Source of the DNA: an uncultured bacterium
Lineage (GTDB): Bacteria > Bacillota > Clostridia > Oscillospirales > Acutalibacteraceae
Assembly: GCA_949283655.1 (NCBI GenBank)
Contig: CASDTH010000003.1
Span: 124,001-188,000 of the forward strand
Direction of reading: 5' to 3'
Length of the DNA: 64,000 nt
The notes under the pieces are model-generated. The model was not told the DNA's origin. It saw nothing but the letters and a program-made list of their open reading frames with translations, and did no database searches. The position numbers and the translations under genes were made by a program. This document shows, piece after piece, positions 36,401-44,577 of this stretch (position 1 is the first letter of the stretch; every line of letters starts with the position of its first letter).

Positions 36401-36943
36401 TCATTTCCCTTCGTACACGCAGGGTTTTAACACGCCGACATACGGCAGGTTACGGTATTTTTCATCATAATCCAGGCCATATCCCACCACAAATTCATCT
36501 GGTACGCGTGCACCAACATAATCCGCCTCCAGCTCAACCTGACGCCGTTCCGGCTTATCCAGCAGCGTGCAGATGCGAATGCTTTTGGGGTTGCGGGCGG
36601 CCAAAAGTTCGCGTATGTAGTGGAGCGTCTTGCCGCTGTCGAGAATATCCTCAACAATTAGAAGGTCATAGCCTTCCAGGTTAATATCCAAATCCTTCAC
36701 AATCTTCACAACGCCGCTGGTCTTTATGCCGGAGCCATAGCTCGACACCGCCATGAAATCGATGCGGCATGGGATCGTGACCGCCCGCATCAAATCCGCC
36801 ATGAACACCACGGAGCCCTTCAAAACACTGATCATCAAAAGATTACGCCCTTGATAGTCCGCGCTAATTTTTGCTCCCATTTCATTTACAATGCTCGAAA
36901 GCGTTTTTTCATCGAGCAGGATTTTTTCAATATCATTCTGCAT
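36401..36943 (-). CDS. hpt: Hypoxanthine (guanine) phosphoribosyltransferase
   Basis: 180 aa, normal length. It salvages hypoxanthine and guanine to IMP and GMP using PRPP. The PRPP-binding motif Val-Glu-Asp-Ile-Leu-Asp-Ser-Gly-Lys-Thr is near residues 96-105, with the lid segment Ser-Ser-Tyr-Gly-Ser near 66-70. The start has a GGGGG site upstream. It overlaps the end of tilS by 11 bases and is followed by ftsH after 58 bases. The tilS-hpt-ftsH order is conserved in Firmicutes. Confidence 0.95.
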   Translation of the reverse strand: MQNDIEKILLDEKTLSSIVNEMGAKISADYQGRNLLMISVLKGSVVFMADLMRAVTIPCRIDFMAVSSYGSGIKTSGVVKIVKDLDINLEGYDLLIVEDILDSGKTLHYIRELLAARNPKSIRICTLLDKPERRQVELEADYVGARVPDEFVVGYGLDYDEKYRNLPYVGVLKPCVYEGK

Positions 36944-38309
36944 TACACTTGCCCCCTATGGTAATAAGCAGAAAACGCACGCTTTCCGCCCTGACAGCTA
37001 CGCGCTCATCCGCGCCAAAAAACGGAGCCCACACAGGGCCCTCCGTATCACACAAAACCGGCATACCGCCGCGTTTTTCCGGCGGAATCCCCATCTCCTG
37101 AAACAGGTTTTTAAACGTTTTGGAGCATCCTCTGCCAATTGGACGCAGGCGGTCGCCCGGCCCACGTGACCGTAAAATCAGATTATCATGTATTTTATCA
37201 TAATCCAGGCAATTCGCCAACTGGTGTTTATGAATTTTCTGTATCTTTATAAAATCTTTTTTATGAACAACAAGCGAAACCCCAAGCTTCTCCTCCCACA
37301 TCTCAAAAAACTGCTGCTCCGGCCATTGCGGCGGAGAAACGGAAAGGGAAAACGCACCGTGCTGATGCCCTGCCTGCGGGAACTCAAGCATACCACGCCG
37401 CAGGCGAACGAGGAGCCCTCCGCCCACCTGAACCTGACCGCTCCCCTGCTCAAGCAGCGCTTCCACCTGATGGATATGGAGAGAGGAGGGCTCCGGGCAG
37501 CCCTCCCGCCGCAGAACGGTTTCCAGCAGCCGGGCACGCAGCGCCTTTGGCAGGCAGAGAAACGCGGCCGCGTCATAGCCAGAAGGTGTTTGAACGCTAC
37601 GCATCGCATCGCTGGTTAACTCCTCCAGCAGCGATTCGTCTGCCTGCAGGGCAGAAAAGCAGCGGCGTGCAGCCTCATGGAGTTGAGGGTTGAGCGCCCG
37701 TAGGGCCGGCACGAGATCCATCCGTACCCGATTGCGCGTATATTCGCGGGAGAGATTGGTGCTGTCTATGATATAAGGAATCTGGCGCTCCCGGCAATAC
37801 GCTTCAACCTGCTCCCGCGTACAGTCGATCAACGGGCGGATAATCCGGCCGCGCCGGGCGAGAATTCCGCATAGGCCGTGCAGTCCGGCGCCGCGCGCAA
37901 AGTGCATCAAAAAGGTTTCCAACTGATCATCCAGCGTATGTGCTGTGGCAATCAGCGCCTGGTCATCCAGCGATTCCAGATAGGCGTACCGAATCCGCCG
38001 CCCGCACGCTTCAATCCCCTCGCCGGAGCGCTTGGCCTCCCCCGCCACATCCGCATGCAGCACAAAAAAGGGAACGCCAAGCCGCGCACAGGTAGCGCGC
38101 ACAAGCGCTTCATCCCGATCTGCCTCCGCGCCGCGCAGGCCGTGATTGATGTGGGCGGCGGACAGCTTCAGGCGGTATTCTGCCTGAATTTCATGCAAAA
38201 AAAAGAGCAGCGCCATCGAATCCGCCCCGCCTGAAACGGCGGCAATCACAGCCGTGCCGGGCATAAGCAGATGACAGCGCTGGATGGTTTCGAGTGCCTT
38301 AGATTTCAT
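36933..38309 (-). CDS. tilS: tRNA(Ile)-lysidine synthase
   Basis: 458 aa. It attaches lysine to C34 of the tRNA(Ile) CAU anticodon, which makes it read AUA. The PP-loop Ser-Gly-Gly-Ala-Asp-Ser is at residues 26-31, followed by the N-type ATP pyrophosphatase domain, the TilS linker domain and a C-terminal domain (about 380-450). The ATG at 38309 is chosen because GGAGAG lies upstream and the PP-loop is at its usual distance. The longer frame to 38384 overlaps dnaB. The start overlaps the dnaB stop by 11 bases and the end overlaps hpt, so these genes are translationally coupled. Confidence 0.93.
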   Translation of the reverse strand: MKSKALETIQRCHLLMPGTAVIAAVSGGADSMALLFFLHEIQAEYRLKLSAAHINHGLRGAEADRDEALVRATCARLGVPFFVLHADVAGEAKRSGEGIEACGRRIRYAYLESLDDQALIATAHTLDDQLETFLMHFARGAGLHGLCGILARRGRIIRPLIDCTREQVEAYCRERQIPYIIDSTNLSREYTRNRVRMDLVPALRALNPQLHEAARRCFSALQADESLLEELTSDAMRSVQTPSGYDAAAFLCLPKALRARLLETVLRREGCPEPSSLHIHQVEALLEQGSGQVQVGGGLLVRLRRGMLEFPQAGHQHGAFSLSVSPPQWPEQQFFEMWEEKLGVSLVVHKKDFIKIQKIHKHQLANCLDYDKIHDNLILRSRGPGDRLRPIGRGCSKTFKNLFQEMGIPPEKRGGMPVLCDTEGPVWAPFFGADERVAVRAESVRFLLITIGGKCNAE

Positions 38310-39672
38310 CACGGTTTCTCTCCAGAGTGGTGAACATCGTATATTCCGGATTCCAGCCCAGCTCCACTGTTTCCACAGGACCATGCCGGTTTTTCGCGAC
38401 GATCACCTCGGTGATGTTCGCATTGGCCTCCTCCGGAGGAGTGGTTTCATCCCGGTAATAATCCTCACGATAAAGCATCATAACGATATCGGCATCCTGT
38501 TCAATGGAGCCAGATTCCCGCAGGTCAGACAGCTGCGGGCGATGGGATTTGCCACGGCCTTCCGTGCCACGGGCGAGCTGCGCAAGCGTAATAACAGGGA
38601 CGTTAACATCCTTTGCCATCAGCTTCAGATTCCGTGTGATATCGGAAACCTCCTGCACGCGGTTTTCCGTGCGCTTGCCGGATTGCATCAGCTGCAAATA
38701 GTCGATCACAACGCAGTCCACATCCCGCATTTTCCGCACCCGAGCCTTCATCTCCGGCACGGTAATGCTGGAAGTATCGTCCACATAAAGCTCACACTCA
38801 TTGAGCACAACCGTCGCTGCGCCGAGCCTGCTCCACTCATCGTCTGTGAGCTGGCCGGTGCGCATTTTCTGGCTGCTAACGCGCGCCTCGCTGGAAAGCA
38901 GCCGCTGCGCCAGCTGCTCCTTTGTCATCTCCAGTGAGAAAAAAAGCACCTTTTTCTTCGCTTTCAGCGCCACATTGCGGGCAATATTGAGGGCAAAGCT
39001 CGTTTTACCCATGGCGGGGCGGGCGCCCACAATGATGAGATCAGATTTATTTAAGCCTGAAATCACGCGATCCAGGTCAGAAAAGCCGGTGGTGAAGCCC
39101 ATATACTGCTCGCGATCCGGAGAGCTCAGCTTATAAAGCCGGTCATACACCTCGTTGACGATCACGTCGCTCAGCCGGGAAGGGCCGATGGTATTCTTCC
39201 CCTGCCGGATATCATAAATACGCTGCTCAGCGGCATCCAGAAGCAGGTCTGCCTCTGCATCCTCCGCTGTGGCGGAATCAATGATTTCACGGGAGACATT
39301 GATCAGCGTGCGCATATAAAATTTCTCCCGCACAATGCGGGCGTAAGCCTCCACATTCGCAGTGGAGGGAACAACCTGCGCCAGCTGAAATAAATAGGTT
39401 TTGCCGCCCGCATCATCATAGATCTTTTCTTTTTTTAGTTGCTCGAGCACAATCAGGGGGTCAATCTTGCCGCCCATTGCATCGATATTGACCATAATGC
39501 CAAAGATCGCCTGATGCTGCGGCAGATAAAAATATTCCCCCTTGACCACCATGAGCACCTGGGGCATACAGGCGGGCTCAATCAGGATGGAGCCCAGCAC
39601 GGCCTGCTCTGCCTCAAGGCTAAACGGCATTTTCAGGCCGTCAAAGCTTGAGAGCGCGTTGATTTCATCCAT
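38299..39672 (-). CDS. dnaB: Replicative DNA helicase DnaB
   Basis: 457 aa. The hexameric helicase that unwinds DNA at the fork. The N-terminal helical domain (about 10-110) begins with Pro-Phe-Ser-Leu-Glu-Ala-Glu-Gln-Ala-Val-Leu-Gly. The RecA-like domain has Walker A Gly-Ala-Arg-Pro-Ala-Met-Gly-Lys-Thr near 208-216, a Walker B Val-Val-Ile-Asp-Tyr-Leu-Gln near 313-319 and Arg-Glu-Ser-Gly-Ser-Ile-Glu-Gln-Asp-Ala-Asp near 373-383. No intein is present. An alternative GTG start lies four codons upstream at 39684. It sits between rplI (32 bases upstream) and tilS. Confidence 0.96.
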   Translation of the reverse strand: MDEINALSSFDGLKMPFSLEAEQAVLGSILIEPACMPQVLMVVKGEYFYLPQHQAIFGIMVNIDAMGGKIDPLIVLEQLKKEKIYDDAGGKTYLFQLAQVVPSTANVEAYARIVREKFYMRTLINVSREIIDSATAEDAEADLLLDAAEQRIYDIRQGKNTIGPSRLSDVIVNEVYDRLYKLSSPDREQYMGFTTGFSDLDRVISGLNKSDLIIVGARPAMGKTSFALNIARNVALKAKKKVLFFSLEMTKEQLAQRLLSSEARVSSQKMRTGQLTDDEWSRLGAATVVLNECELYVDDTSSITVPEMKARVRKMRDVDCVVIDYLQLMQSGKRTENRVQEVSDITRNLKLMAKDVNVPVITLAQLARGTEGRGKSHRPQLSDLRESGSIEQDADIVMMLYREDYYRDETTPPEEANANITEVIVAKNRHGPVETVELGWNPEYTMFTTLERNRDEI

Positions 39673-39704
39673 GCCCTTCTCCACCCCTTTCTCTGATGCA
39701 GCCT

Positions 39705-40145
39705 TTATTCCCCAACCATCACATACAGCTTAGCGGTAACGCCGTTATAGAGCTTGACCTCCACCGGATAGGTGCCAAAGTTCTTGATATCCTCCACGCT
39801 TACCTTCCGCTTATCAACAGAAACGCCAAACTCCTTGACGAGCAGCTCCGCGATCTCCTTTGCGGTCACGGAGCCGAACAGACGGCCGTTCTGGCCCGCA
39901 TTGGCAGTCATTTTCAGTGTTTTGCCCTCAAGCTGCGCCGCAGCCTCCTTGGCTTTTGCCGTTTCCGTAGCAATACGGTAGCTTTCCGCCTCCTGGCGGT
40001 TTTTCAACTCACTCATCGCCTGCTTATTGGCCTCCATTGCAAGGCCGCGCGGGAAGAGAAAGTTACGGGCGTAGCCATCCGAAGTTTTGACCAGCTCGCC
40101 CTTTTTGCCGAGCCCTTTTACATCCTGCTTTAAAATCACATTCAT
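39705..40145 (-). CDS. rplI: 50S ribosomal protein bL9
   Basis: 146 aa, the standard length. An N-terminal domain beginning [16 protein letters not shown], the long connecting helix (about 40-75) and the C-terminal RNA-binding domain are all present. A GGGAGGA ribosome site precedes it. Its ATG overlaps the gdpP stop (ATGA, 40145-40142). The gdpP-rplI-dnaB order is conserved in Firmicutes. Confidence 0.97.
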   Translation of the reverse strand: MNVILKQDVKGLGKKGELVKTSDGYARNFLFPRGLAMEANKQAMSELKNRQEAESYRIATETAKAKEAAAQLEGKTLKMTANAGQNGRLFGSVTAKEIAELLVKEFGVSVDKRKVSVEDIKNFGTYPVEVKLYNGVTAKLYVMVGE

Positions 40146-42145
40146 TCTAAATTCCTCCCTGACTGTTCATCCGGATTCTCTGCCGGCGTATTCATTTGTG
40201 CATAAAATTGATCGATCCCCTGCAGAAGGCGGACCTTTGCTTCACTGACTGAAATATTTTTCAGCTGGGCGGCTGCCATTGTCTGGTGGCCGCCTCCGCC
40301 AAGCATCTCCATAATCAACTGCACGTTCATTGCACCCATGGAGCGGGCAGAAATATTCACGACATCCTCCGTGCGATACAGAACATAGGACGCGCGAATG
40401 CCGCTGATATTGAGCAGCTCATCCGCAGCCTGAGAGGCGATCACACGGATATCTTCCGATTCGATATCGGCAATCGCGATTGCGCAACCGCGGTAGGTGT
40501 CGAAGCTGGCGGTAACCGCATTACGCAGATGATAATCCTCCATGCTGTTGGAAAACAACTGCTTGACGCACACCGTATCCGCGCCACGGCCGCGCAGATA
40601 CGCCGCCGCTTCAAAGGTATGCACCCCCGTGCGCAAAACAAAATTGCGCGTGTCAAGCATGATCCCGGCGAGCAGCGCTTCCGCATGGAGCTTATCGATA
40701 AAGGGCTTGCGGCTCATATAAGGCAGCAGCTCTGTCACCATCTCCGAAGCGGAGGAGGCTGTTGGCTCGTGATAAAAGATAACGGCATGATCGATAAAAT
40801 TCACCGTTTTGCGGTGATGATCAATCACGATGACCGTCTGGATTTTATCCAGCAGAGGTGGATACTCCACAAAATCCGGGCGGTGCGTATCCACCACTAC
40901 GAGCAGCGTGCGCTTGCCGATTCGTTGCAGGGCGTCTCCAGGTTCGATAATAAAATCGCGCATCCCGCCCTTATCCAGCTGGTCTGTCAGCGCCTTGGCC
41001 AGCGACTTTGCGCGCGACATGACAATATAAGCGGGCTTTTTGAAAAAGCGAGCCGCGCTCCAAATACCAGCCGCCGCGCCAAGCGCATCCAAATCCGCAA
41101 AGCGGTGCCCCATAATCAGGATCGTATCGCTGCCCTCAAACAGCTCAGCGATTGCGGAGGCGACAATTCTCGTGCGCACCTTCGTCTGCTTTTCCACACT
41201 TTGCGAAACGCCACCATAAAAGGTGAACTGCCCATGCGTGTTTACCGCCGCCTGATCGCCGCCGCGGCCCAGTGCCATATCCAGCGCCTGCCGCGCCGCA
41301 TCCTCGCACTCATGCAGGCTGTCGCCCCGGCCCACGCCGATTGACAGCGTCACGCCTGTCATATCCTCATATGTATAGGCCCTGACATGATCCAGCACGT
41401 TGAAGCGCTGCTGCATCATCGTTTGCAGCGAACGCTCCTCCACCACCAGAATATAGCGGCTGTTAGCATATTTACGCATGACACAGTCAAACTGGGAGGA
41501 CCAGGTTTCGATGATTTTCTCTACGCCGCCGGTCAGCGCCGCTTTTTCGCTATCACGCAGGCCGTGGGCGATTTCATCCAGGCTATCCATCGCCACCAGC
41601 AAAACCGCGGGGCGGCTGGAGCGATATTCCTCCGCCTGTTTCTTCAGCTGTGTATCATCTACAAAATAAAAAACTGCAGCGCCATCGCTCCGATTGGTCA
41701 GACGATTGGCAAAAACAGTATAGAGCAGCCCGTCGTATTCCACAGGGACACTATCCTGCGCAAGGATTTCCTCCGCCGGGATGCCGGAAGTAAACTGCCC
41801 GATACTCGCATCCTCCAGCTTTTTTCCGCCCAAAACGCGGGTGCGAAACAACTCATTATACCAGAGCACACGGCCACTGCTTTCGGCCACGAGAAACGGC
41901 AGCGGAAACTCCCGCGCTGCCTCCCCGTCCGCAAACGAGAGAGAGGTGGAAAGCTGCGTCAAAGCCTTACGCACCCGACGGCCGTGAAAATGCAAACGCA
42001 GCAGTTCAAACGCTACTATACCGCACAGGAACGCAAGCTCCGCCACGGCCAACGGCCATGAAAATACAAACGTAACGCCGGCAAACACCAGGCAAACGCC
42101 AAGAGCGGCCATAGCCACCGGATCAGTTTTCCACAGATTTTTCAT
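40142..42145 (-). CDS. gdpP: Cyclic-di-AMP phosphodiesterase, GdpP-like (PAS/degenerate GGDEF/DHH-DHHA1)
   Basis: 667 aa. A membrane-bound enzyme that hydrolyses c-di-AMP to pApA. Two helices (about 10-52) precede a PAS-like domain (about 84-165). A GGDEF-like domain (about 180-305) lacks the catalytic GGDEF motif. The DHH domain has His347, Asp351 and Asp353 in Gly-His-Arg-Phe-Ala-Asp-Leu-Asp, Asp419 in Asp-Thr-His-Arg, and Asp-His-His at 442-444. The DHHA1 domain has Gly-Gly-Gly-Gly-His near 625. The ATG at 42145 follows GGGGGA. It lies 68 bases after rnj and overlaps rplI by four bases. Confidence 0.94.
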   Translation of the reverse strand: MKNLWKTDPVAMAALGVCLVFAGVTFVFSWPLAVAELAFLCGIVAFELLRLHFHGRRVRKALTQLSTSLSFADGEAAREFPLPFLVAESSGRVLWYNELFRTRVLGGKKLEDASIGQFTSGIPAEEILAQDSVPVEYDGLLYTVFANRLTNRSDGAAVFYFVDDTQLKKQAEEYRSSRPAVLLVAMDSLDEIAHGLRDSEKAALTGGVEKIIETWSSQFDCVMRKYANSRYILVVEERSLQTMMQQRFNVLDHVRAYTYEDMTGVTLSIGVGRGDSLHECEDAARQALDMALGRGGDQAAVNTHGQFTFYGGVSQSVEKQTKVRTRIVASAIAELFEGSDTILIMGHRFADLDALGAAAGIWSAARFFKKPAYIVMSRAKSLAKALTDQLDKGGMRDFIIEPGDALQRIGKRTLLVVVDTHRPDFVEYPPLLDKIQTVIVIDHHRKTVNFIDHAVIFYHEPTASSASEMVTELLPYMSRKPFIDKLHAEALLAGIMLDTRNFVLRTGVHTFEAAAYLRGRGADTVCVKQLFSNSMEDYHLRNAVTASFDTYRGCAIAIADIESEDIRVIASQAADELLNISGIRASYVLYRTEDVVNISARSMGAMNVQLIMEMLGGGGHQTMAAAQLKNISVSEAKVRLLQGIDQFYAQMNTPAENPDEQSGRNLE

Positions 42146-42213
42146 CCAAAATTCCCCCGGGAACAATAAGCGGCAGCGATCTCAGAGCACTCTGGCCGTA
42201 AAGCCGAAGCCCC

Positions 42214-44028
42214 TTATACCTCCATCAAAATCGGCAGAACCATAGGGCTGCGCTTCGTCCGCTCATACATCAAATGGGAGACTCCGTCGCGCAGCTTCAG
42301 CTTCATGGAGCCCCAGTCGTGCACGTGATTGACCGCGCAATCCTCCAGAATGCGCTGAGCAACCCGGCAGGCCTCTTCGATCAGCTCCTCCGACTCACGC
42401 ACATAAACAAACCCGCGCGAAACAACATCCGGGCCGGACAACACTTCGCCCGTTTTGCCCTCAATGGTCGCCACAACAATAATCAACCCATCCTGCGCAA
42501 GATGCTTCCTATCGCGCAGGACGATGCTACCCACATCTCCGACGCCATAACCATCCACAAACACACGGCCAGCCGGCACACTCCCGCTGACGCGAAATTC
42601 CTTTTCGGAGAGAGAAACCTCCACGCCGTTATCTGCAATCAGGATATTTTGCGAATCCATCCCCATGCTCAACGCCAAGCCCGCATGCTTGGTCAGATGC
42701 TTCTGCTCGCCATGAACAGGGATAAAATATTTCGGCCGCAAGATGCCGAGCATCAGTTTCTGCTCTTCCTGGCAGGCGTGACCGGAAACGTGGACATCAT
42801 ACATCTTCTCATAGACCACCTCTGCGCCCAGCTTCATCAGCTCATTGACCACTTTGCTGACGGTTTTTTCATTGCCGGGGATCGGGTTGGCGGAGATAAT
42901 GACGCAATCGTTCGGGCAAATGGAGACCTTCCGGTGATCAGAAAACGCCATACGCGTCAATGCGGACATAGGCTCGCCCTGGCTGCCGGTTGTGATAATC
43001 ACCATTTGATCCGCCGGATACCGGTTGATCATATCGATGCTTACCAGCAACCCATCCGGCACACGCAGATAGCCAAGCTCTGTACCGATTGCCACCACAT
43101 TCTCCAGGCTGCGGCCGGAAAGGGCGACCTTGCGCCCCAGGCTCTGGGCCACATCAATAATCTGCTGGACACGGTGGATATTGGAGGCAAATGTTGCCAC
43201 AATCAAGCGGCGATTGCCCGCCTTAGCAAACAGGCGCTCAAAGGATTCCCCTACCTTACGCTCGCTCTCCGTATAGCCGGGGCGCTCCGCATTGGTGGAG
43301 TCGGCAAGTAGGCAGAGCACTCCCTCCTTGCCAATCTCTGCAAAGCGGGCGAGATCGATCATCTCCCCATCGATGGGGGTAGTGTCGATTTTAAAATCGC
43401 CCGTCTGCACAATGGTGCCTGCCTTACAGCGGATAGCCAGCGCCACCGCATCGGGAATGGAGTGGTTGACATGGATCAGCTCCACATCAAACGCACCAAA
43501 GGAGATATGATCCCCCGGCTTCACCACGTTTAAGCTTGTGGTATGCAGCAGCCCGTGCTCCCTGAACTTGCCCTGAATCAGGCCGATGGTCAGCCGTGTG
43601 GCATAAACCGGGATATTCACTGTTTTCATCAAATAGGCCAGAGCGCCGATATGATCCTCATGGCCGTGGGTAATGACAATGCCGCGAATCTTGCTGGCAT
43701 TGCGCTCCACATAGGTAAAATCCGGAATCACAAGATCAACGCCGGGCATATCCTGATCCGGGAAGGCCAAGCCGCAATCCACCAGAAACATATCGTCCCC
43801 ATACTCATACAGGGTCATATTCTTGCCGATCTCATTGAGCCCGCCAAGGAAAGCGATTTTAACGGGAACGGCCTTCTTGGCTGTCTGCTGCTTTTTCCTG
43901 TTTTGATAATAGCGTGTTGAGGTAGCAGGCTTTCTCCCGTGCACGCTTGCATCGATAATTTTCGTTTTCGGCTCCTTGGAACCCTTCTGTGTTTTCTGGC
44001 CTCTGGTGTCGCTTTTGGTGTTGGGCAT
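42214..44028 (-). CDS. rnj: Ribonuclease J
   Basis: 604 aa. RNase J is an endo- and 5'-3' exoribonuclease of mRNA decay and RNA maturation. A basic, disordered N-terminal extension (about 1-54) precedes a metallo-beta-lactamase/beta-CASP core with His-Gly-His-Glu-Asp-His at 121-126, a later Asn-His-Ser near 174-176, and Gly-Asp-Phe-Lys-Ile-Asp around 199. The C-terminal part carries Pro-Val-His-Gly-Glu near 440. It heads the operon rnj-gdpP-rplI-dnaB-tilS-hpt-ftsH behind a leader of about 210 nt, which may mean autoregulation. Confidence 0.93.
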   Translation of the reverse strand: MPNTKSDTRGQKTQKGSKEPKTKIIDASVHGRKPATSTRYYQNRKKQQTAKKAVPVKIAFLGGLNEIGKNMTLYEYGDDMFLVDCGLAFPDQDMPGVDLVIPDFTYVERNASKIRGIVITHGHEDHIGALAYLMKTVNIPVYATRLTIGLIQGKFREHGLLHTTSLNVVKPGDHISFGAFDVELIHVNHSIPDAVALAIRCKAGTIVQTGDFKIDTTPIDGEMIDLARFAEIGKEGVLCLLADSTNAERPGYTESERKVGESFERLFAKAGNRRLIVATFASNIHRVQQIIDVAQSLGRKVALSGRSLENVVAIGTELGYLRVPDGLLVSIDMINRYPADQMVIITTGSQGEPMSALTRMAFSDHRKVSICPNDCVIISANPIPGNEKTVSKVVNELMKLGAEVVYEKMYDVHVSGHACQEEQKLMLGILRPKYFIPVHGEQKHLTKHAGLALSMGMDSQNILIADNGVEVSLSEKEFRVSGSVPAGRVFVDGYGVGDVGSIVLRDRKHLAQDGLIIVVATIEGKTGEVLSGPDVVSRGFVYVRESEELIEEACRVAQRILEDCAVNHVHDWGSMKLKLRDGVSHLMYERTKRSPMVLPILMEV

Positions 44029-44242
44029 TCCATCTACTCCTTCTGATTTTTATTTTCATCACAGCACGGTCTCGTAGCGAAAACAAGCGATGAAGCCCCA
44101 TAAAACACCCCTGCGCATGATTTGGCAAAGGCGACCGCCCCCGGCGCACACAGGGAGGCATCGCCGCCCGCAGGCTCTCTGCGCTCTCAGCCTGCGGCTG
44201 CGGCGGGGGGGGGCAACTCCCGGCAAACCTCTCACACACCGA
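44029..44242 (-). promoter_or_regulatory. Structured GC-rich 5' leader of the rnj operon
   Basis: The predicted transcript starts near 44237 and runs about 208 nt before the rnj ATG. It contains a C9 tract (G9 on plus at 44205-44213) and a strong hairpin in which CCGCAGGCT pairs with AGCCTGCGG, extended by GCCGC/GCGGC arms (about 44204-44162). No known riboswitch class was recognised. Upstream of the promoter, 44271-44577 shows no gene or clear element. Confidence 0.5.
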
Positions 44243-44270
44243 AGTATGCTTCTGGCGCGCCACTGCACAA
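44243..44270 (-). promoter_or_regulatory. Promoter of the rnj-to-ftsH operon
   Basis: On the minus strand TTGTGC (44270-44265) and CATACT (44248-44243) are 16 bases apart, giving a start near 44237. It is the best match upstream of rnj. Confidence 0.5.
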
Positions 44271-44577
44271 CCAGAAAACTCGCACTGTTTCACATTTCGA
44301 TTGTTGTATTGCCGTTTCCGATCGATCCAGCTGTTTATAAAACCCGCCTACCCATACACAGACGGGATATGAATCCAAAACGCGCTTTTCACGCAAGTAA
44401 CCGGCCGCCGCGTCCGGAGCCGGCCACGCCCGGCGGCGCTGCGCAAAAGCGGGCGCCGGATATGTTTGCAGCCCTTCCGCCAAGTGGATGCCGCATGCAC
44501 AGCTGACAGCACGCCAGGGGAACAGCCGCTGAGAATTTGAAAAAATTCCCAATTTCGCTTGCCTTATTTTTATTATT

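Noticed and set aside
40286-41344. Open frames of about 350 codons opposite gdpP (and a similar one at 42274-43311 opposite rnj)
   Set aside because: They lie fully inside well-identified minus-strand genes, have no ribosome sites and no family likeness.
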